Origin: UKL13-2 sp038321965
GTDB lineage: Bacteria > Pseudomonadota > Gammaproteobacteria > Burkholderiales > Usitatibacteraceae
Direction: 5' to 3'
Assembly: GCA_038321965.1 (NCBI GenBank)
Contig: JBBQFL010000010.1
Coordinates: 38,853-102,852, forward strand
Length of the DNA: 64,000 bases
Translations under genes and position numbers: made by a program
The notes under the pieces: generated by a model
What the model was told of the DNA's origin: nothing
Database searches by the model: none
The model's input: the letters and a program-made list of their open reading frames with translations, nothing else
In this document: positions 42,815 to 51,600 of the stretch, in pieces
How positions within the stretch are numbered: position 1 is the stretch's first letter
Layout of the letters: every line of letters starts with the position of its first letter

Positions 42815-43534
42815 ATGCAAACCTCCCAATCCGCATTCAATCAGGGCCTGCGTGACCAGGCGCCCTTTATCCTCGGCAACATTCCCTTTGGGCTGATCAC
42901 CGGTGCTGCTGCAGTCAGTGCCGGTGCCGACCCTTGGCTGGCGATGGGGATCTCGGTGATCATGTTTTCCGGCGCCGCGCAACTGGCGGCGATATCGCTA
43001 CTCGCCCAGCACGCGCCGGCGGGAATCGTGGTGCTCACTGTGTTGGTGGTCAATCTGCGCTTGATGATGTATAGCGCTGCCGTAGCGCCGTTTTTCAGCA
43101 AAACGCCGACTTCACGAAAATGGCTGTTTTCGTATCTACTCACGGATCACGTATTTGCCTTGTTGACCACCAAGTTCGACAAGCAGCACGTGCCCAAACA
43201 CATGGACGCATATTATTTTGGGTTGACGGGCTCGATGTGGTGCTGCTGGCAGGTGAGCGTGGTGATCGGTGTGTTTGCCGGGACGTTGGTACCCGCGCGC
43301 TGGTCGCTGGATTTCGCAATCCCGCTGGTATTTCTTTCGCTGGTGTTGCCGGCACTGCAGACCAGGAGTCACTGGAATGCAGCAATTGCGGCGCTGATTG
43401 CTGCCGCGTTCTGCACCTCCCTGCCGCTCAAGCTGGGGTTGATCGCGGCAGCAGCCACAGGAATATTCGTCGGCGTGGTCTCGGAACGCATTTCGCATGC
43501 CCGGGCGGCAGCGGCGTCGGGCGTACGCTCATGA
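42815..43534 (+). CDS. azlC: AzlC family branched-chain amino acid exporter subunit
   Basis: The product has 239 residues with five to six membrane helices. The family signatures are LGNIPFGLITGAAAVSAG, IMFSGAAQLAAISLL and VVNLRLMMYSAAVAPF. AzlC with AzlD exports branched-chain amino acids, as BrnFE does for Ile/Met. The stop overlaps the AzlD start (ATGA). It reads away from the spermidine-synthase-like gene across about 100 bp. Confidence 0.92.
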   Translation: MQTSQSAFNQGLRDQAPFILGNIPFGLITGAAAVSAGADPWLAMGISVIMFSGAAQLAAISLLAQHAPAGIVVLTVLVVNLRLMMYSAAVAPFFSKTPTSRKWLFSYLLTDHVFALLTTKFDKQHVPKHMDAYYFGLTGSMWCCWQVSVVIGVFAGTLVPARWSLDFAIPLVFLSLVLPALQTRSHWNAAIAALIAAAFCTSLPLKLGLIAAAATGIFVGVVSERISHARAAAASGVRS

Positions 43535-43860
43535 GCGGCCTCGAAGGCTGGTTGACGGTGATTGTCTGCGGGCTGGTCACACTCGCAGCGCGTGCCTCGT
43601 TCATCGTGTTACCGCCGGATACGCAGGTGCCCGTGTGGTTGCGAGGCGGACTGAAATACGTCGCGGTAGCTGTATTGCCGGCACTGATCGCACCGGACGT
43701 ACTCTATCGCGAAATGGCATCGGGCGAGATCGTCAATGTTTATCGCATTGTCGCGGCTCTGGTGGCGATGCTGGTCGCCTACCGGACACGCAGTATCTTG
43801 GGCACGCTGGCAAGCGGCATGGCAGTACTCTGGTTGCTCAAATGGTGGGGCCCACTCTGA
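43531..43860 (+). CDS. azlD: AzlD family small transporter subunit
   Basis: The product has 109 residues with three to four helices (LTVIVCGLVTLAARASFIVL; VAVAVLPALIAPDVLY; LGTLASGMAVLWLLKWW). It is the small partner of AzlC. ATG 43531 overlaps the azlC stop by 4 bp, and the next gene starts on the last base of its stop, so all three are coupled. Confidence 0.9.
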   Translation: MSGLEGWLTVIVCGLVTLAARASFIVLPPDTQVPVWLRGGLKYVAVAVLPALIAPDVLYREMASGEIVNVYRIVAALVAMLVAYRTRSILGTLASGMAVLWLLKWWGPL

Positions 43861-44774
43861 TGATTCAGGCGATCCTGATTGGCATGCTTTTGACAGAGCT
43901 GGCAATTTATGTTGGCCTGGGGCGGATGTTTGTCGAGCGCGGAATGAGCATTGCCGCCATCGTCTCGATTCTGCTGCTGTTGGCGCTGTGTTGGCGCCTG
44001 AGTCATGCGTTGGGCAGCTTCCTGTTAACGAGTTTGTTACGGCTACGCGACCACCGTGCGCTCCCGCTGGGAAATAGCATGGCCGCACTCGCCAATGAAG
44101 TTGCCGCACGCTTCGTGTGCTTCAACTGGAGCCAACCGTTTCCAGGCCTGGCGACCGACCGCGAACCGGCGGATGCTGCGCAGGGGGTGCCGATACTGCT
44201 GGTCCATGGTTACCTTTGCAACCGTGGCCTCTGGGTCACATTCAGCCGTGCGCTTGCCGCTGCCGGCCTGGGGCCGGTCCATACGGTCACGCTGGAGCCA
44301 GTGTTCGATGGAATCGATGCACTGGTACCCAAGTTGGCTGCGCGTATTGAAGCCATTTGTAGAGCCAGTGGTGCGTCACAGATCATGCTGGTGGCGCATA
44401 GCATGGGTGGACTGGTGGCGCGTGCGTATCTGGCCCAAAGCGACGCTAATCGCGTTTCGCGGCTGGTCACGTTAGGCTCACCGCATCACGGTACCCAACT
44501 CGCTCAATTCGGAATCGGCATCAGCGCCGATCAGATGCGGGCACGCAGCCCGTGGTTGCAGACACTGGCGGGCAAGGAAACGGCAAATGCCGCGGGCAGC
44601 ACGCGGCCTCAGCCGAAAGCGTTGTCGATTTACACCCTTAATGACGATCTGGTCTATCCGCCCGAGTCAAGCGTGCTGGAGTGGGCAGAGAATATCCCGG
44701 TGTCAGCGGTTGGTCACATGGCGCTGGTATTCTCCGCGCCAATTGCCAGACGAGTGATTGCGTATTTGCGCTAG
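43860..44774 (+). CDS. Membrane-anchored alpha/beta hydrolase (lipase/PGAP1-like)
   Basis: The product has 304 residues from ATG 43860, which shares one base with the azlD stop. Two N-terminal helices (ILIGMLLTELAIYVGLG; IAAIVSILLLLALCW) anchor the protein. The hydrolase domain has ILLVHGYLCN (oxyanion region), VAHSMGGLVARA with the nucleophile Ser, and an Asp in TLNDDLVYPP. The His is in AVGHMAL. This is typical of EstA/LipA-like esterases. The substrate is unknown. Confidence 0.85.
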   Translation: MIQAILIGMLLTELAIYVGLGRMFVERGMSIAAIVSILLLLALCWRLSHALGSFLLTSLLRLRDHRALPLGNSMAALANEVAARFVCFNWSQPFPGLATDREPADAAQGVPILLVHGYLCNRGLWVTFSRALAAAGLGPVHTVTLEPVFDGIDALVPKLAARIEAICRASGASQIMLVAHSMGGLVARAYLAQSDANRVSRLVTLGSPHHGTQLAQFGIGISADQMRARSPWLQTLAGKETANAAGSTRPQPKALSIYTLNDDLVYPPESSVLEWAENIPVSAVGHMALVFSAPIARRVIAYLR

Positions 44775-44832
44775 TCTGGCGCTTAGAATAGTAACTTCGC
44801 CTTTACCCACCTTACCAGTCTGGAGAATGATC

Positions 44833-46065
44833 ATGAATCTTATCGATCGCGCAAAGAATATCTGCCTGACGCCCAAAACCGAATGGCCGGTGATCGCCGC
44901 TGAGACAACAAACACCAAGGATTTGATGGCCGGCTATGTCGCGCCGTTGGCCATCATCGGACCGATCGCCGGCTTTATCGGCGGGACCATCATTGGCCAC
45001 ACATTACCGTTTGTGGGTACCTATCGAACACCCGTGCTGGCCGGCATTGGCGTGGCAATCTTCTCTTTTGTGATGGCTTTCGTCGGTGTGTTCATCCTCT
45101 CACTCATCATTGATGCGCTGGCACCCTCATTTGGCGGTGAAAAAAACAAGCAGCAGGCGCTGAAAGTCGCGGTCTACGCATACACCCCAGCTTGGCTTGC
45201 GGGCATCCTGAGCATTATTCCGTTTTTGGGCATGCTGGCAATCCTTGCGGCGCTCTACAGCCTGTACCTGCTATTCCTAGGCTTGCCCAAGCTGATGAAA
45301 TGCCCCGAAGACAAGTCCATCGGTTACACAGCGGTGGTGGTGATCTGTGCCATCGTAATCTCGGTGGTGATCTCGGCGATGGCCAGTATGTTTGTCGGTG
45401 CAGGCATGCTGGCTTCGGGCATCGGCCGCTCATCATCATCAGCGGTAACGTTCGACAAAGATAGCGCGGTCGGCAAGCTGCAAGATTTCGGCAAGACAAT
45501 GGAAGAGGCCGGGAAGAAAATGGAGGCCGCGCAGAAAAGTGGCAATCAGGAAGAGGCCGCCAAGGCTGCGATGGCAGGCCTGGGCGCCGCACTGGGTGGC
45601 GGCAAATCGGTGGAGTCGGTGGACATCGAAAAGTTGAAGCCCTTTATTCCCGAAACACTCGCCGGTCTCGCTAAAACATCCAGCAGGAGTGAAAAGAACG
45701 GCGTGCTGGGCCTGATGATTTCGAAAGCCGAAGCGCAATACGGCGACGGCTCAGGCAAAAGCATCGATTTGGCCATTACCGATACCGGCGGCGCAAGCGG
45801 CATTATGGGTCTCGCCAGCTGGGCTACCGTTCAAGGCGAGAAAGAGGATCAGTACGGTACCGAAAAAACGCAGAAGGTGAATGGCCGCCTGGTGCATGAG
45901 AAGTCGCGCAAAAATGGCGGCGGCGAATACAACGTGGTCATTGCCGAGCGTTTCATGGTGGAAGCAAAAAGCAACAACGTCGATCTGAATACGCTCAAAT
46001 CGGCTGTGGCCAGCATTGATCTGGGCAAGCTGGAGTCGATGAAGGATGAGGGCGTAAAAAAATAG
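44833..46065 (+). CDS. Yip1-domain membrane protein with conserved C-terminal extension
   Basis: The product has 410 residues. ATG 44833 has GGAG 7 bases upstream; ATG 44827 is possible. Residues 1-215 form a Yip1-type domain with five helices (NLIDRAKNICLTPKTEWPVI start; IIDALAPSFGG; YTPAWLAGILSIIPFLGML). A Glu/Lys/Ala-rich helical linker at about 235-270 is followed by a roughly 140-residue soluble domain (LKPFIPETLAGLAKTSSRSE; ITDTGGASGIMGLASWA; ERFMVEAKSNNVDL). That domain recurs in other proteobacterial proteins of unknown role. A hairpin repeat begins 2 bases after the stop. Confidence 0.82.
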   Translation: MNLIDRAKNICLTPKTEWPVIAAETTNTKDLMAGYVAPLAIIGPIAGFIGGTIIGHTLPFVGTYRTPVLAGIGVAIFSFVMAFVGVFILSLIIDALAPSFGGEKNKQQALKVAVYAYTPAWLAGILSIIPFLGMLAILAALYSLYLLFLGLPKLMKCPEDKSIGYTAVVVICAIVISVVISAMASMFVGAGMLASGIGRSSSSAVTFDKDSAVGKLQDFGKTMEEAGKKMEAAQKSGNQEEAAKAAMAGLGAALGGGKSVESVDIEKLKPFIPETLAGLAKTSSRSEKNGVLGLMISKAEAQYGDGSGKSIDLAITDTGGASGIMGLASWATVQGEKEDQYGTEKTQKVNGRLVHEKSRKNGGGEYNVVIAERFMVEAKSNNVDLNTLKSAVASIDLGKLESMKDEGVKK

Positions 46066-46067
46066 TA

Positions 46068-46131
46068 GAAACCAGTACTGGTGCACTTTTCGGCGCATTT
46101 TTGCTCGGGGAGCCGCGCCAGTGCTTTATTT
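46068..46131 (+). repeat. Dispersed hairpin repeat, copy B (most diverged)
   Basis: GAAACCAGTACTGGTGC at the left and CCGCGCCAGTGCTTTATTT at the right are imperfect inverted arms around a roughly 30-base loop. It aligns with copies A, C, D and E in arms and spacing, though the loop is diverged. It starts 2 bases after the Yip1-gene stop. Confidence 0.65.
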
Positions 46132-46247
46132 GACCTCGTGACTACGCGCAAAAATTGCCGTTCGTGCCGAGCCTGCCGCAGAATTATTGAGACTGTGGCG
46201 AACGCGAATGAGGACCAGCCAAGTTTCTTAAGCGATTGGAAACCAGC

Positions 46248-46751
46248 ATGACGCCAGACGAACTCCGCGCCAAGCTCATCCGCAACTTCAACGACGCCGC
46301 GCTCGAGACTTCCGCCAGAGCGCCGTCGTACGACGGCGCGCGCAGCGCGCGGCTGGCCAGTGGCACCGCTGCGCAAAAAATGGGCGCGTCCATCGATATC
46401 GTGCCGCCCGGCAAGCAGTCCTGCCCCTATCATTTTCATTACGTGGAAGAAGAAATGTTCGTCGTCCTCGAAGGCGAGGGAACATTGCGTGTAGCGGGCG
46501 AAATGCTGACCATTCGCGAGGGGGACATCATGTTCATTCCGCCGGGGCCTGAGTATCCGCACCAGATTATCAATACGTCGGACGAGCCGCTCAAATATCT
46601 TTCGTTCTCAGTCAATGCCGATGTAGACATCTGTGAGTACCCGGATTCAGGCAAGTACCTGGCTTACTCGAGAACCAAGGGGCCGCTGCTGGACGGAGGA
46701 CGCATGCACCGCGTCAAGGACGATCTCGATTACTGGGATGGGGAAGCGTAA
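46248..46751 (+). CDS. Cupin-domain protein
   Basis: The product has 167 residues from ATG 46248; a TTG at 46236 is possible. The cupin motifs are PYHFHYVEEEMFVVLEGEG (metal His/Glu set) and GDIMFIPPGPEYPHQIIN. The C-terminus (YPDSGKYLAYSR ... DLDYWDGE) is a known pattern in small bacterial cupins. A sugar or small-molecule metal enzyme or sensor is possible; the substrate is unknown. The coding sequence includes an 18 bp perfect palindrome at 46321-46338. It is convergent with the channel gene. Confidence 0.85.
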   Translation: MTPDELRAKLIRNFNDAALETSARAPSYDGARSARLASGTAAQKMGASIDIVPPGKQSCPYHFHYVEEEMFVVLEGEGTLRVAGEMLTIREGDIMFIPPGPEYPHQIINTSDEPLKYLSFSVNADVDICEYPDSGKYLAYSRTKGPLLDGGRMHRVKDDLDYWDGEA

Positions 46752-46961
46752 GCCCGCGTCACAATCGCCGGAGAAGAACTCAGCCAGCGCTGCAACGATT
46801 TTTCGTTCTCAAAATGATTCCCGGTCACGAGCAGTACCGTCTTGGAATTGTGTCATAAGCGCTTGAAAAGGCTCGCCAGATATAGAGTATTGCGCAGCGT
46901 CCGGCAGTCAGAACCTTAACTACCTTGCCCGCGCATTGTCCCTATACATGCACGATCCCAC
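46752..46961. other. Intergenic region between convergent cupin and channel genes
   Basis: About 210 bp with no gene, no repeat-family copy and no strong terminator hairpin that I can see. Confidence 0.4.
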
Positions 46962-49310
46962 CTACATCGACGCGAGCGTCATGAATGCATAGATGGCGAT
47001 GGCGGAAACTGCCGAGCCGATGCTGAATCGCCGGTTCAAGACTTTCGCTTCGTCCTTCTGCCCCTTAGACATCAGGGTCTGCGTGAAGATAATGCCGATG
47101 ATCATGGCGACCACAAGTGCATAGGCGGTGAGGAAGTAGTAATCCGCAATCATCGTGTAGCCGACCTTCGGAAACGAGCCCTTCTGCGACATGTGATAAA
47201 CCAGAATACCGACCAGGCCAGAGATCGAAGCATTGATACGTGGTGCGAACTGGTCCAGCGGCACCCACAGGATCAGTAGGATGATGCCAAGGATGATGGT
47301 CAGCGGCAGAAAGAATGTGAACAGATACGGCTTCAAGTTACGTTTCAGCTCTATCTCCATATTGACGGTCGAGAAATAAATCGGGCTCTTGTAATTGGTG
47401 CCAAGGCGATAGTCGGCATCGCCAAACGTAGACTCGTAGCGGTAGAGATCGGAGAACACATTGCGCCCCAGGTACTTCCATTCCTGCGGCTTGATGTCCT
47501 GGATGGCAGTGGTTTCCATATGCCTCGAATCCGGGACCAGCATGATGTGTGTGGAATTCTTGTTGGCATGCGCGATCGACAGCGGCAGGGATTGGGCATC
47601 GAACGGAAACGCGGCCAGATCGAAGGGCGCACCCAGTGTGAGGCGCTTGCGATAGGCGCGATATTTGGTGGCCTCGGAGAAGTTCTCTTTCAGGATGGAC
47701 GACGACTCCTTCACGGCATTTACCGCGGCAATTTTCTCAATATCCTTGGGCTCCAGCCGGGGGCCGGACCATTTGAACCACATGAATACATCGACATCCC
47801 ACAACATGTCCTTGATATTGATGTCGTTGATCCGAATGACATCCAGGCCGACAAAGACCACATCGACGATGTGATAGGGCATGGCATCGGACAGGAGCAA
47901 TTCGCCCTTCTTGAGCCGCTGGCGCATCTCTTTGAGAACGTATTCCTCGCGCGGTCGTAAAAGTTGTACGGAAGCGGTCTTGAATCTGCCGTCTTTCATG
48001 ACCGACACCAGCACGTCGCGGCGAATAGCTCGGCCAGTGTCCGGCACTGCGACCGTCGGCACCATTGTTGGTAGCAGGGGCGCAGTTGGCTCTGGCGACG
48101 ATAGTGTGCCGGCTTTGGGTGCGTTCGTGGCGACGGTGATAGCTGGTTTTTCCGCGCCGGGTTTGGCTGGCATGCCGATACCGAGCTCGGCCGCATATTT
48201 CTCGACATATTCAGCCGTCTTGTCTTTGGCGTTGCTGAAAAACAGATTGCCGCTCACGCCTTCAATCGCCGCATGCAGATCGAGCTTGGCGAGGAAATCG
48301 CGAATACCCGCACGCGTTGGCGGCACGCCAGGCGTTGCGGCTTCGCTGGCCTCGATCGCACTGGAGAGCAGCAGCGCAGCGTCAAATGCCATGGCGGCAG
48401 CCACGGAAGGGCGCTCGCCGAATTTCCTGGAATAAGCCTGCGCGAATCGCGTTGCCTTCTGGTTGGCGACTTCCCAGAGAAACGCCGACGCCAGATATAC
48501 ATCCTTGGTGTATTTCTCGTCGATGTCGCTGAGAAATTTTGGATTCGACCAGGTATTAGGTGCCATCACCGGCACCTTGATACCTTGCTCGCGAAGCTTG
48601 GGCAGGAAAGACAGTCCCGCCTCGCTGTGCGTCATTGGCACGACCACGCCAAATTTCTTGTTTTCCTCGCCGTCAGGCAGGTTCCTGGTCACCCAGTCCG
48701 GCGCAGGAGTGAGACTTTCGACGGCAACCACCTTCTGTATGGTCAGTCCGAGTCGCGCCGCTTTCTGTGTGAATGAATCCCGCAACGCAATACCGAACGG
48801 GTCGGTGGCGTGTAGCAGAAGGATGTTGTCCTTCTTCAAAACCTCCTTGATGTAAACCGCCATGAATGCGCCCTGTCTTTCGTCGGCGAGGTTCAAGGTG
48901 AACATCCACGGATTGGATGCAAGGTAAGTGGGGTTGCTGACATTTGGCGAAAGCAACGGGATCTTTGCGTCCCCGAATATCTTTGCCGTCGCCATCGCCG
49001 TGGCGGGGTAGTAGTGGCCGATCACCGCCAGCAATGCATCATCCTTGACCATTTCGGCGGCGGCCGCAGCGGCTTTGACTGGATCGTCAAAATCGTCCCA
49101 TATGACTGTTTCCAATTTCACGCCATGCCCGGCACCGGACGCGTTGAACTGTTCGACAAAAAGTTCAACCGCGTTTTTCAGGGGGATGCCCTTTTCTGCC
49201 TTTGATCCAGTGAGCGGGACGAGTACGCCGATGCGGTACGTCTTGGCGAACGTCGAACAGGAAAGTAAGACAAGCAGACAGGTGAAGACGATTCTTGAAA
49301 ATAACGGCAC
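46962..49310 (-). CDS. Periplasmic binding domain fused to a pentameric ligand-gated ion channel
   Basis: The product has 782 residues. The signal peptide is residues 1-23. Residues 24-375 are a type I periplasmic binding fold of the Leu/Ile/Val family (TYRIGVLVPLTGSKAEKGI; AVIGHYYPATAMATAKIFG; IPLLSPNVSNPTYL). A Pro/Ala/Thr linker spans 376-430. Residues 430-659 fit a pLGIC extracellular domain (VDVFMWFKWSGP; FPFDAQSLPLSI at 568, the Pro-loop without Cys). Four helices follow at 660-683, 690-710, 717-745 and 759-782, with the M2-M3 pattern SFPKVGYTMIADYYFLTAYA typical of this family. It should be an inner-membrane pentamer gated by ligand. It is single and complete, with no transporter genes beside it. 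Confidence 0.88.
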   Translation of the reverse strand: MPLFSRIVFTCLLVLLSCSTFAKTYRIGVLVPLTGSKAEKGIPLKNAVELFVEQFNASGAGHGVKLETVIWDDFDDPVKAAAAAAEMVKDDALLAVIGHYYPATAMATAKIFGDAKIPLLSPNVSNPTYLASNPWMFTLNLADERQGAFMAVYIKEVLKKDNILLLHATDPFGIALRDSFTQKAARLGLTIQKVVAVESLTPAPDWVTRNLPDGEENKKFGVVVPMTHSEAGLSFLPKLREQGIKVPVMAPNTWSNPKFLSDIDEKYTKDVYLASAFLWEVANQKATRFAQAYSRKFGERPSVAAAMAFDAALLLSSAIEASEAATPGVPPTRAGIRDFLAKLDLHAAIEGVSGNLFFSNAKDKTAEYVEKYAAELGIGMPAKPGAEKPAITVATNAPKAGTLSSPEPTAPLLPTMVPTVAVPDTGRAIRRDVLVSVMKDGRFKTASVQLLRPREEYVLKEMRQRLKKGELLLSDAMPYHIVDVVFVGLDVIRINDINIKDMLWDVDVFMWFKWSGPRLEPKDIEKIAAVNAVKESSSILKENFSEATKYRAYRKRLTLGAPFDLAAFPFDAQSLPLSIAHANKNSTHIMLVPDSRHMETTAIQDIKPQEWKYLGRNVFSDLYRYESTFGDADYRLGTNYKSPIYFSTVNMEIELKRNLKPYLFTFFLPLTIILGIILLILWVPLDQFAPRINASISGLVGILVYHMSQKGSFPKVGYTMIADYYFLTAYALVVAMIIGIIFTQTLMSKGQKDEAKVLNRRFSIGSAVSAIAIYAFMTLASM

Positions 49311-49381
49311 TACGAACTCCTTGGGGTGGGAAGCCAGATGGAAAAACGGGATTGTACAATTGCCGGAACGTGGAGGTCAGT

Positions 49382-50296
49382 ATGAACAGACGAAACGCTT
49401 TGCAAGCGCTGGCGATTGCAGCAGGAATGTCACACATGCCCATTCAGGCGCAAAACGCCGCTGCGGGAGTGCCGAAAATCGCCAGCCGGAAAATTCCGTC
49501 AACTGGCGAAATGTTACCCATCATCGGGCTGGGTACTTGGCAGACCTTTGACGTTGGCACCGAAGCAACGACGCGTGCGCCGCTGCAGGTAGTGCTGCGC
49601 GAATTTGCCGCGCTAGGCGGCAAACTCATCGATTCCTCACCGATGTACGGCAGGTCCGAGGAAGTTGCCGGCGATCTGATTGCTGCTCTCGGAATTCGGC
49701 CACAATTATTCATTGCCACCAAAGTCTGGACCTCAGGCAAAGTAGCGGGCCTCACGCAGATGGACGAATCGATGAAGAAACTCAAGGCCCGGCCTATTGA
49801 GCTGTTACAGGTACACAACCTGCTCGATGTCGAGACGCATCTGAGTACATTGACTGACTGGAAGCGCCAGGGACGGGTGCGCTACATCGGCGTCACGCAC
49901 TACACAAACAGCGCTTTCGCGGCTGTCGCGAAAGTGATCAGCGGCCATCCGGTGGATTTTCTGCAGATCAATTATTCGGTAGGCGAGCGTGAAGCTGAGA
50001 AAAAGCTGCTGCCACTTGCGCGGGAGCGGGGTATTGCGGTGATTGTCAATCGGCCATTTGCCGGTGGCGAACTGATTCGCCGCCTGCGCGGCACGCCGTT
50101 GCCGACCTGGGCCGCGGAAATCGATTGCACGAGTTGGGCGCAACTGCTGCTCAAGTTTGTGATTTCTCACCCGGCGGTCACCTGCGCGATTCCGGCGACC
50201 GCTCGAGTCGAGCATTTGCGTGACAACATGGCCGCCGGTTTGGGGCGAATGCCGGACGAAAATTTGCGTGCCCGGATCGCGGCGAGCGTCACTTGA
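49382..50296 (+). CDS. Exported aldo/keto reductase
   Basis: The product has 304 residues from ATG 49382, with GGAGG 6 bases upstream. The N-terminus MNRRNALQALAIAAG has a twin-arginine look, so folded export with bound cofactor is likely. AKR motifs follow: LGLGTWQTFDVGT-like start, DSSPMYGRSEEVAGDLI (Asp and Tyr of the tetrad), FIATKV (Lys), LLQVHNL (His), and VIVNRPFAGG. It reduces aldehydes or ketones with NADPH; the substrate is unknown. It is divergent from the channel gene across 71 bp, which contain the palindrome ATTGTACAAT (49351-49360), a possible -10 on both strands. Confidence 0.87.
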   Translation: MNRRNALQALAIAAGMSHMPIQAQNAAAGVPKIASRKIPSTGEMLPIIGLGTWQTFDVGTEATTRAPLQVVLREFAALGGKLIDSSPMYGRSEEVAGDLIAALGIRPQLFIATKVWTSGKVAGLTQMDESMKKLKARPIELLQVHNLLDVETHLSTLTDWKRQGRVRYIGVTHYTNSAFAAVAKVISGHPVDFLQINYSVGEREAEKKLLPLARERGIAVIVNRPFAGGELIRRLRGTPLPTWAAEIDCTSWAQLLLKFVISHPAVTCAIPATARVEHLRDNMAAGLGRMPDENLRARIAASVT

Positions 50297-50330
50297 AACA
50301 TTTTCCATCACCCCGAATTGGACGAGCAGC

Positions 50331-51419
50331 ATGCGCCAAACTTTTGTGAAATTCTACTGTTCGGCGATGGCGTTCGTGTGTTTGTTCACCGGCCACATTG
50401 CAGTTGCAGGCGACCTCGAAGATGCCGAATCCGCACGCGACCGCAAAGACTATGCGAAGGCGATCATGCTGTTTCGCAAGGTCGCAGCAGAGGGCGATGC
50501 AGTCGCGCAATTCAAGCTCGGCGGCATGATCGCCAGGGGTGAGGGCGCCAAACGGGACCTTGCAGAAGCGACCACACTGTTGACGCAGTCGGCTAATCAG
50601 GGCTACGCACCGGCGCAAAACAGTCTCGGTGTTCGCTATCAACGCGGGCAGGGCGTCGCGCGCGACCTGACCCGTGCAGCAGCGCTGTACCAGCAAGCAT
50701 CTGAGCAACGTTACGGATTGGCGCAGGGCAATCTCTCCGACCTTTACGCCAAAGGCCTGGGCGTGCCCAAGGACAGGGTGTTGGCTCATGTCTGGTCAAA
50801 CTTGGCCAGCGTCAACGGTGAAGCACGTGCGGCGCGAAAACGCCCGGCGATGGAACGCACGTTCACGCCCATGCAACGTAATGTTGCCGATACCAATCTG
50901 GGCATCATGTTCTCGCGGGGCCGCGGCGTCGAGAAAGACGCCAACCGAGCCGCCACACTATTTGAAACAGCCGCACTACGGGGTTACACGATCGCGCAAT
51001 TTGAGTTTGCCGAGTGTTACGACAAGGGCAATGGCGTTTCGCAGGACTACTGGCTCGCGGCTCAGTGGTACGAGAAAGCCGCCGCGCAGGGTCATGCCCG
51101 TGCCCAGATGAGCGCGGCGTATATGTACGAGGTCGGGCAGGGCGTTGCGAAAGATGCGCGCCGCGCCGTGCAGTGGTACCTGCAAGCGGCGGCCAAAGGC
51201 GAGGCGATCGCCCAATACAATCTGGGTGCCTTGCTCGAAAGCGGACGGGGCGTAGAGCAGGACCACGTCGAGGCGTTGAAGTGGCTCAATATTGCCGAGG
51301 CCAACGGCAACCAGCAGGCGGCGGATTCGCGGCGCCTCGTTGAGGGCCTGATCACCCCTGAACAGATTGCTGAAGCGAAGAAGCGCTCGGACGACTGGAT
51401 CAAGAGTAATGGCCGGTGA
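50331..51419 (+). CDS. Exported Sel1-repeat protein
   Basis: The product has 362 residues from ATG 50331. The signal peptide ends IAVAGDLED. About seven Sel1-type repeats follow (for example AQNSLGVRYQRGQGVARD, AQFEFAECYDKGNGVSQD and AQYNLGALLESGRGVEQD). Such solenoids bind proteins; no enzyme site is seen. The C-terminus EGLITPEQIAEAKKRSDDW is common in this group. It starts 34 bp after the aldo/keto reductase stop, so the two may be co-transcribed. A hairpin repeat follows. Confidence 0.88.
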   Translation: MRQTFVKFYCSAMAFVCLFTGHIAVAGDLEDAESARDRKDYAKAIMLFRKVAAEGDAVAQFKLGGMIARGEGAKRDLAEATTLLTQSANQGYAPAQNSLGVRYQRGQGVARDLTRAAALYQQASEQRYGLAQGNLSDLYAKGLGVPKDRVLAHVWSNLASVNGEARAARKRPAMERTFTPMQRNVADTNLGIMFSRGRGVEKDANRAATLFETAALRGYTIAQFEFAECYDKGNGVSQDYWLAAQWYEKAAAQGHARAQMSAAYMYEVGQGVAKDARRAVQWYLQAAAKGEAIAQYNLGALLESGRGVEQDHVEALKWLNIAEANGNQQAADSRRLVEGLITPEQIAEAKKRSDDWIKSNGR

Positions 51420-51462
51420 TCGTTGCCGCAGCGCTATCGCTTCAAGACGTAACTCTTCTTTG

Positions 51463-51526
51463 AAACTCAAGCACTGGAGCGCATCTTCAGCCATTTTCTG
51501 CCTGCAAGGCGCGCCGGTGCTATAGT
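51463..51526 (+). repeat. Dispersed hairpin repeat, copy C
   Basis: ACTCAAGCACTGGAGCGC pairs imperfectly with GGCGCGCCGGTGCTATAGT. The loop TTCAGCCATTTTCTGCCTGC is nearly the same as in copies A and D. It starts 43 bases after the Sel1-protein stop and lies before the TonB-dependent receptor gene. Confidence 0.8.
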
Positions 51527-51600
51527 CTGTCGTCCTAACACACATATCATGTTCTGTCGGCGAGTTGAACCTTGAACCCGGCGATCAATCCTGAAAGCCC

